A stretch of DNA of 5,457 nt, from contig JAPVVU010000230.1 of NCBI GenBank assembly GCA_028571885.1, positions 1 to 5,457 of the forward strand, given 5' to 3'. This DNA is from Gammaproteobacteria bacterium. GTDB taxonomy: Bacteria > Pseudomonadota > Gammaproteobacteria > GRL18. Below are positions 5,235-5,457 of this stretch, one piece after another. Position 1 is the first letter of the stretch. The number at the start of each line of letters is the position of its first letter. Under the pieces are notes generated by a model. That model was not told the DNA's origin. It searched no databases and was given only the letters and a program-made list of their open reading frames with translations. Position numbers and translations under genes: made by a program.

Positions 5235-5457
5235 ATGCATTTTACCATTTATCGATTTAATCCTGAAACAGATGCGACGCCCTATATGCAAGACTATGAG
5301 TTAATAAATGTTGAGTCTGGAACCATGTTGCGTGATGCCTTATTAAGGATAAAAAATGAACAGGATGAAAGTTTATCATTCCGTCATTCATGCGGTGAAG
5401 GTGTCTGCGGATCTGACGGCATGAATATCAATGGCAGCAATGGTTTGGCTTGTGTTA
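5235..5457 (+). CDS. sdhB: Succinate dehydrogenase iron-sulfur subunit SdhB, N-terminal part
   Basis: The first 74 codons of SdhB, cut by the window edge; the full protein should be near 235 residues. It relays electrons from the FAD of SdhA to quinone through three Fe-S clusters. The visible part is the ferredoxin-like domain. Cys53, Cys58, Asp61 and Cys73, in HSCGEGVCGSDG and NGLAC, have the same spacing as the [2Fe-2S] ligands Cys55, Cys60, Asp63 and Cys75 of E. coli SdhB, including the unusual aspartate. The N-terminal FTIYRFNPETD (3-13) is typical. The start is ATG 5235: upstream in the same frame there is no start codon before the TGA at 5187-5189. The ribosome site is weak (ATAGGC, 8 nt away). 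The [3Fe-4S] and [4Fe-4S] motifs lie beyond the window. Confidence 0.96.
   Translation, partial: MHFTIYRFNPETDATPYMQDYELINVESGTMLRDALLRIKNEQDESLSFRHSCGEGVCGSDGMNINGSNGLACV

Overview
The window is an AT-rich stretch of bacterial chromosome carrying ordinary core-metabolism genes, most likely from a gammaproteobacterium. The case for that group is the gene order sdhC-sdhD-sdhA-sdhB, the single-heme two-subunit anchor of E. coli type, an aspartate in the [2Fe-2S] ligand set of SdhB, and a YgfZ-type protein next door. Genus cannot be fixed from the sequence alone.

Layout. Positions 1-162 hold no gene. They contain a long perfect inverted repeat (arms 11-28 and 50-67) and an 11-bp tandem duplication that runs into the stop codon of the first gene. 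On the minus strand lie an HDOD-domain protein (163-1008, TTG start) and ygfZ (1119-2174). From 2175 to 2350 there is a divergent control region with candidate promoters in both directions. On the plus strand the succinate dehydrogenase operon follows: sdhC (2351-2758), sdhD (2824-3162), sdhA (3281-5140) and the first 74 codons of sdhB (5235 to the window edge).

How the genes work together. SdhC and SdhD are the membrane anchor with heme b and the ubiquinone site, SdhA is the FAD-bearing catalytic subunit, and SdhB carries the iron-sulfur clusters. Together they form complex II, linking the TCA cycle to the quinone pool. YgfZ is a folate-binding protein known in E. coli to support Fe-S enzymes, including succinate dehydrogenase, so its divergent position beside an Fe-S enzyme operon makes functional sense. 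The HDOD protein is a probable regulatory or signalling protein whose link to the others is unknown.

Most unusual points. SdhA has a 30-residue insertion made of five 6-residue repeats (consensus NSPEQV, 18-bp period) in a loop before its C-terminal helical domain. The genes of the operon are separated by gaps of 65, 118 and 94 bp, where E. coli sdhCDAB is tightly packed, and the last gap contains a strong hairpin. The ygfZ and sdh promoters may share an overlapping -10 region. I found no convincing sign of a new defence, mobile or secondary-metabolism system here.
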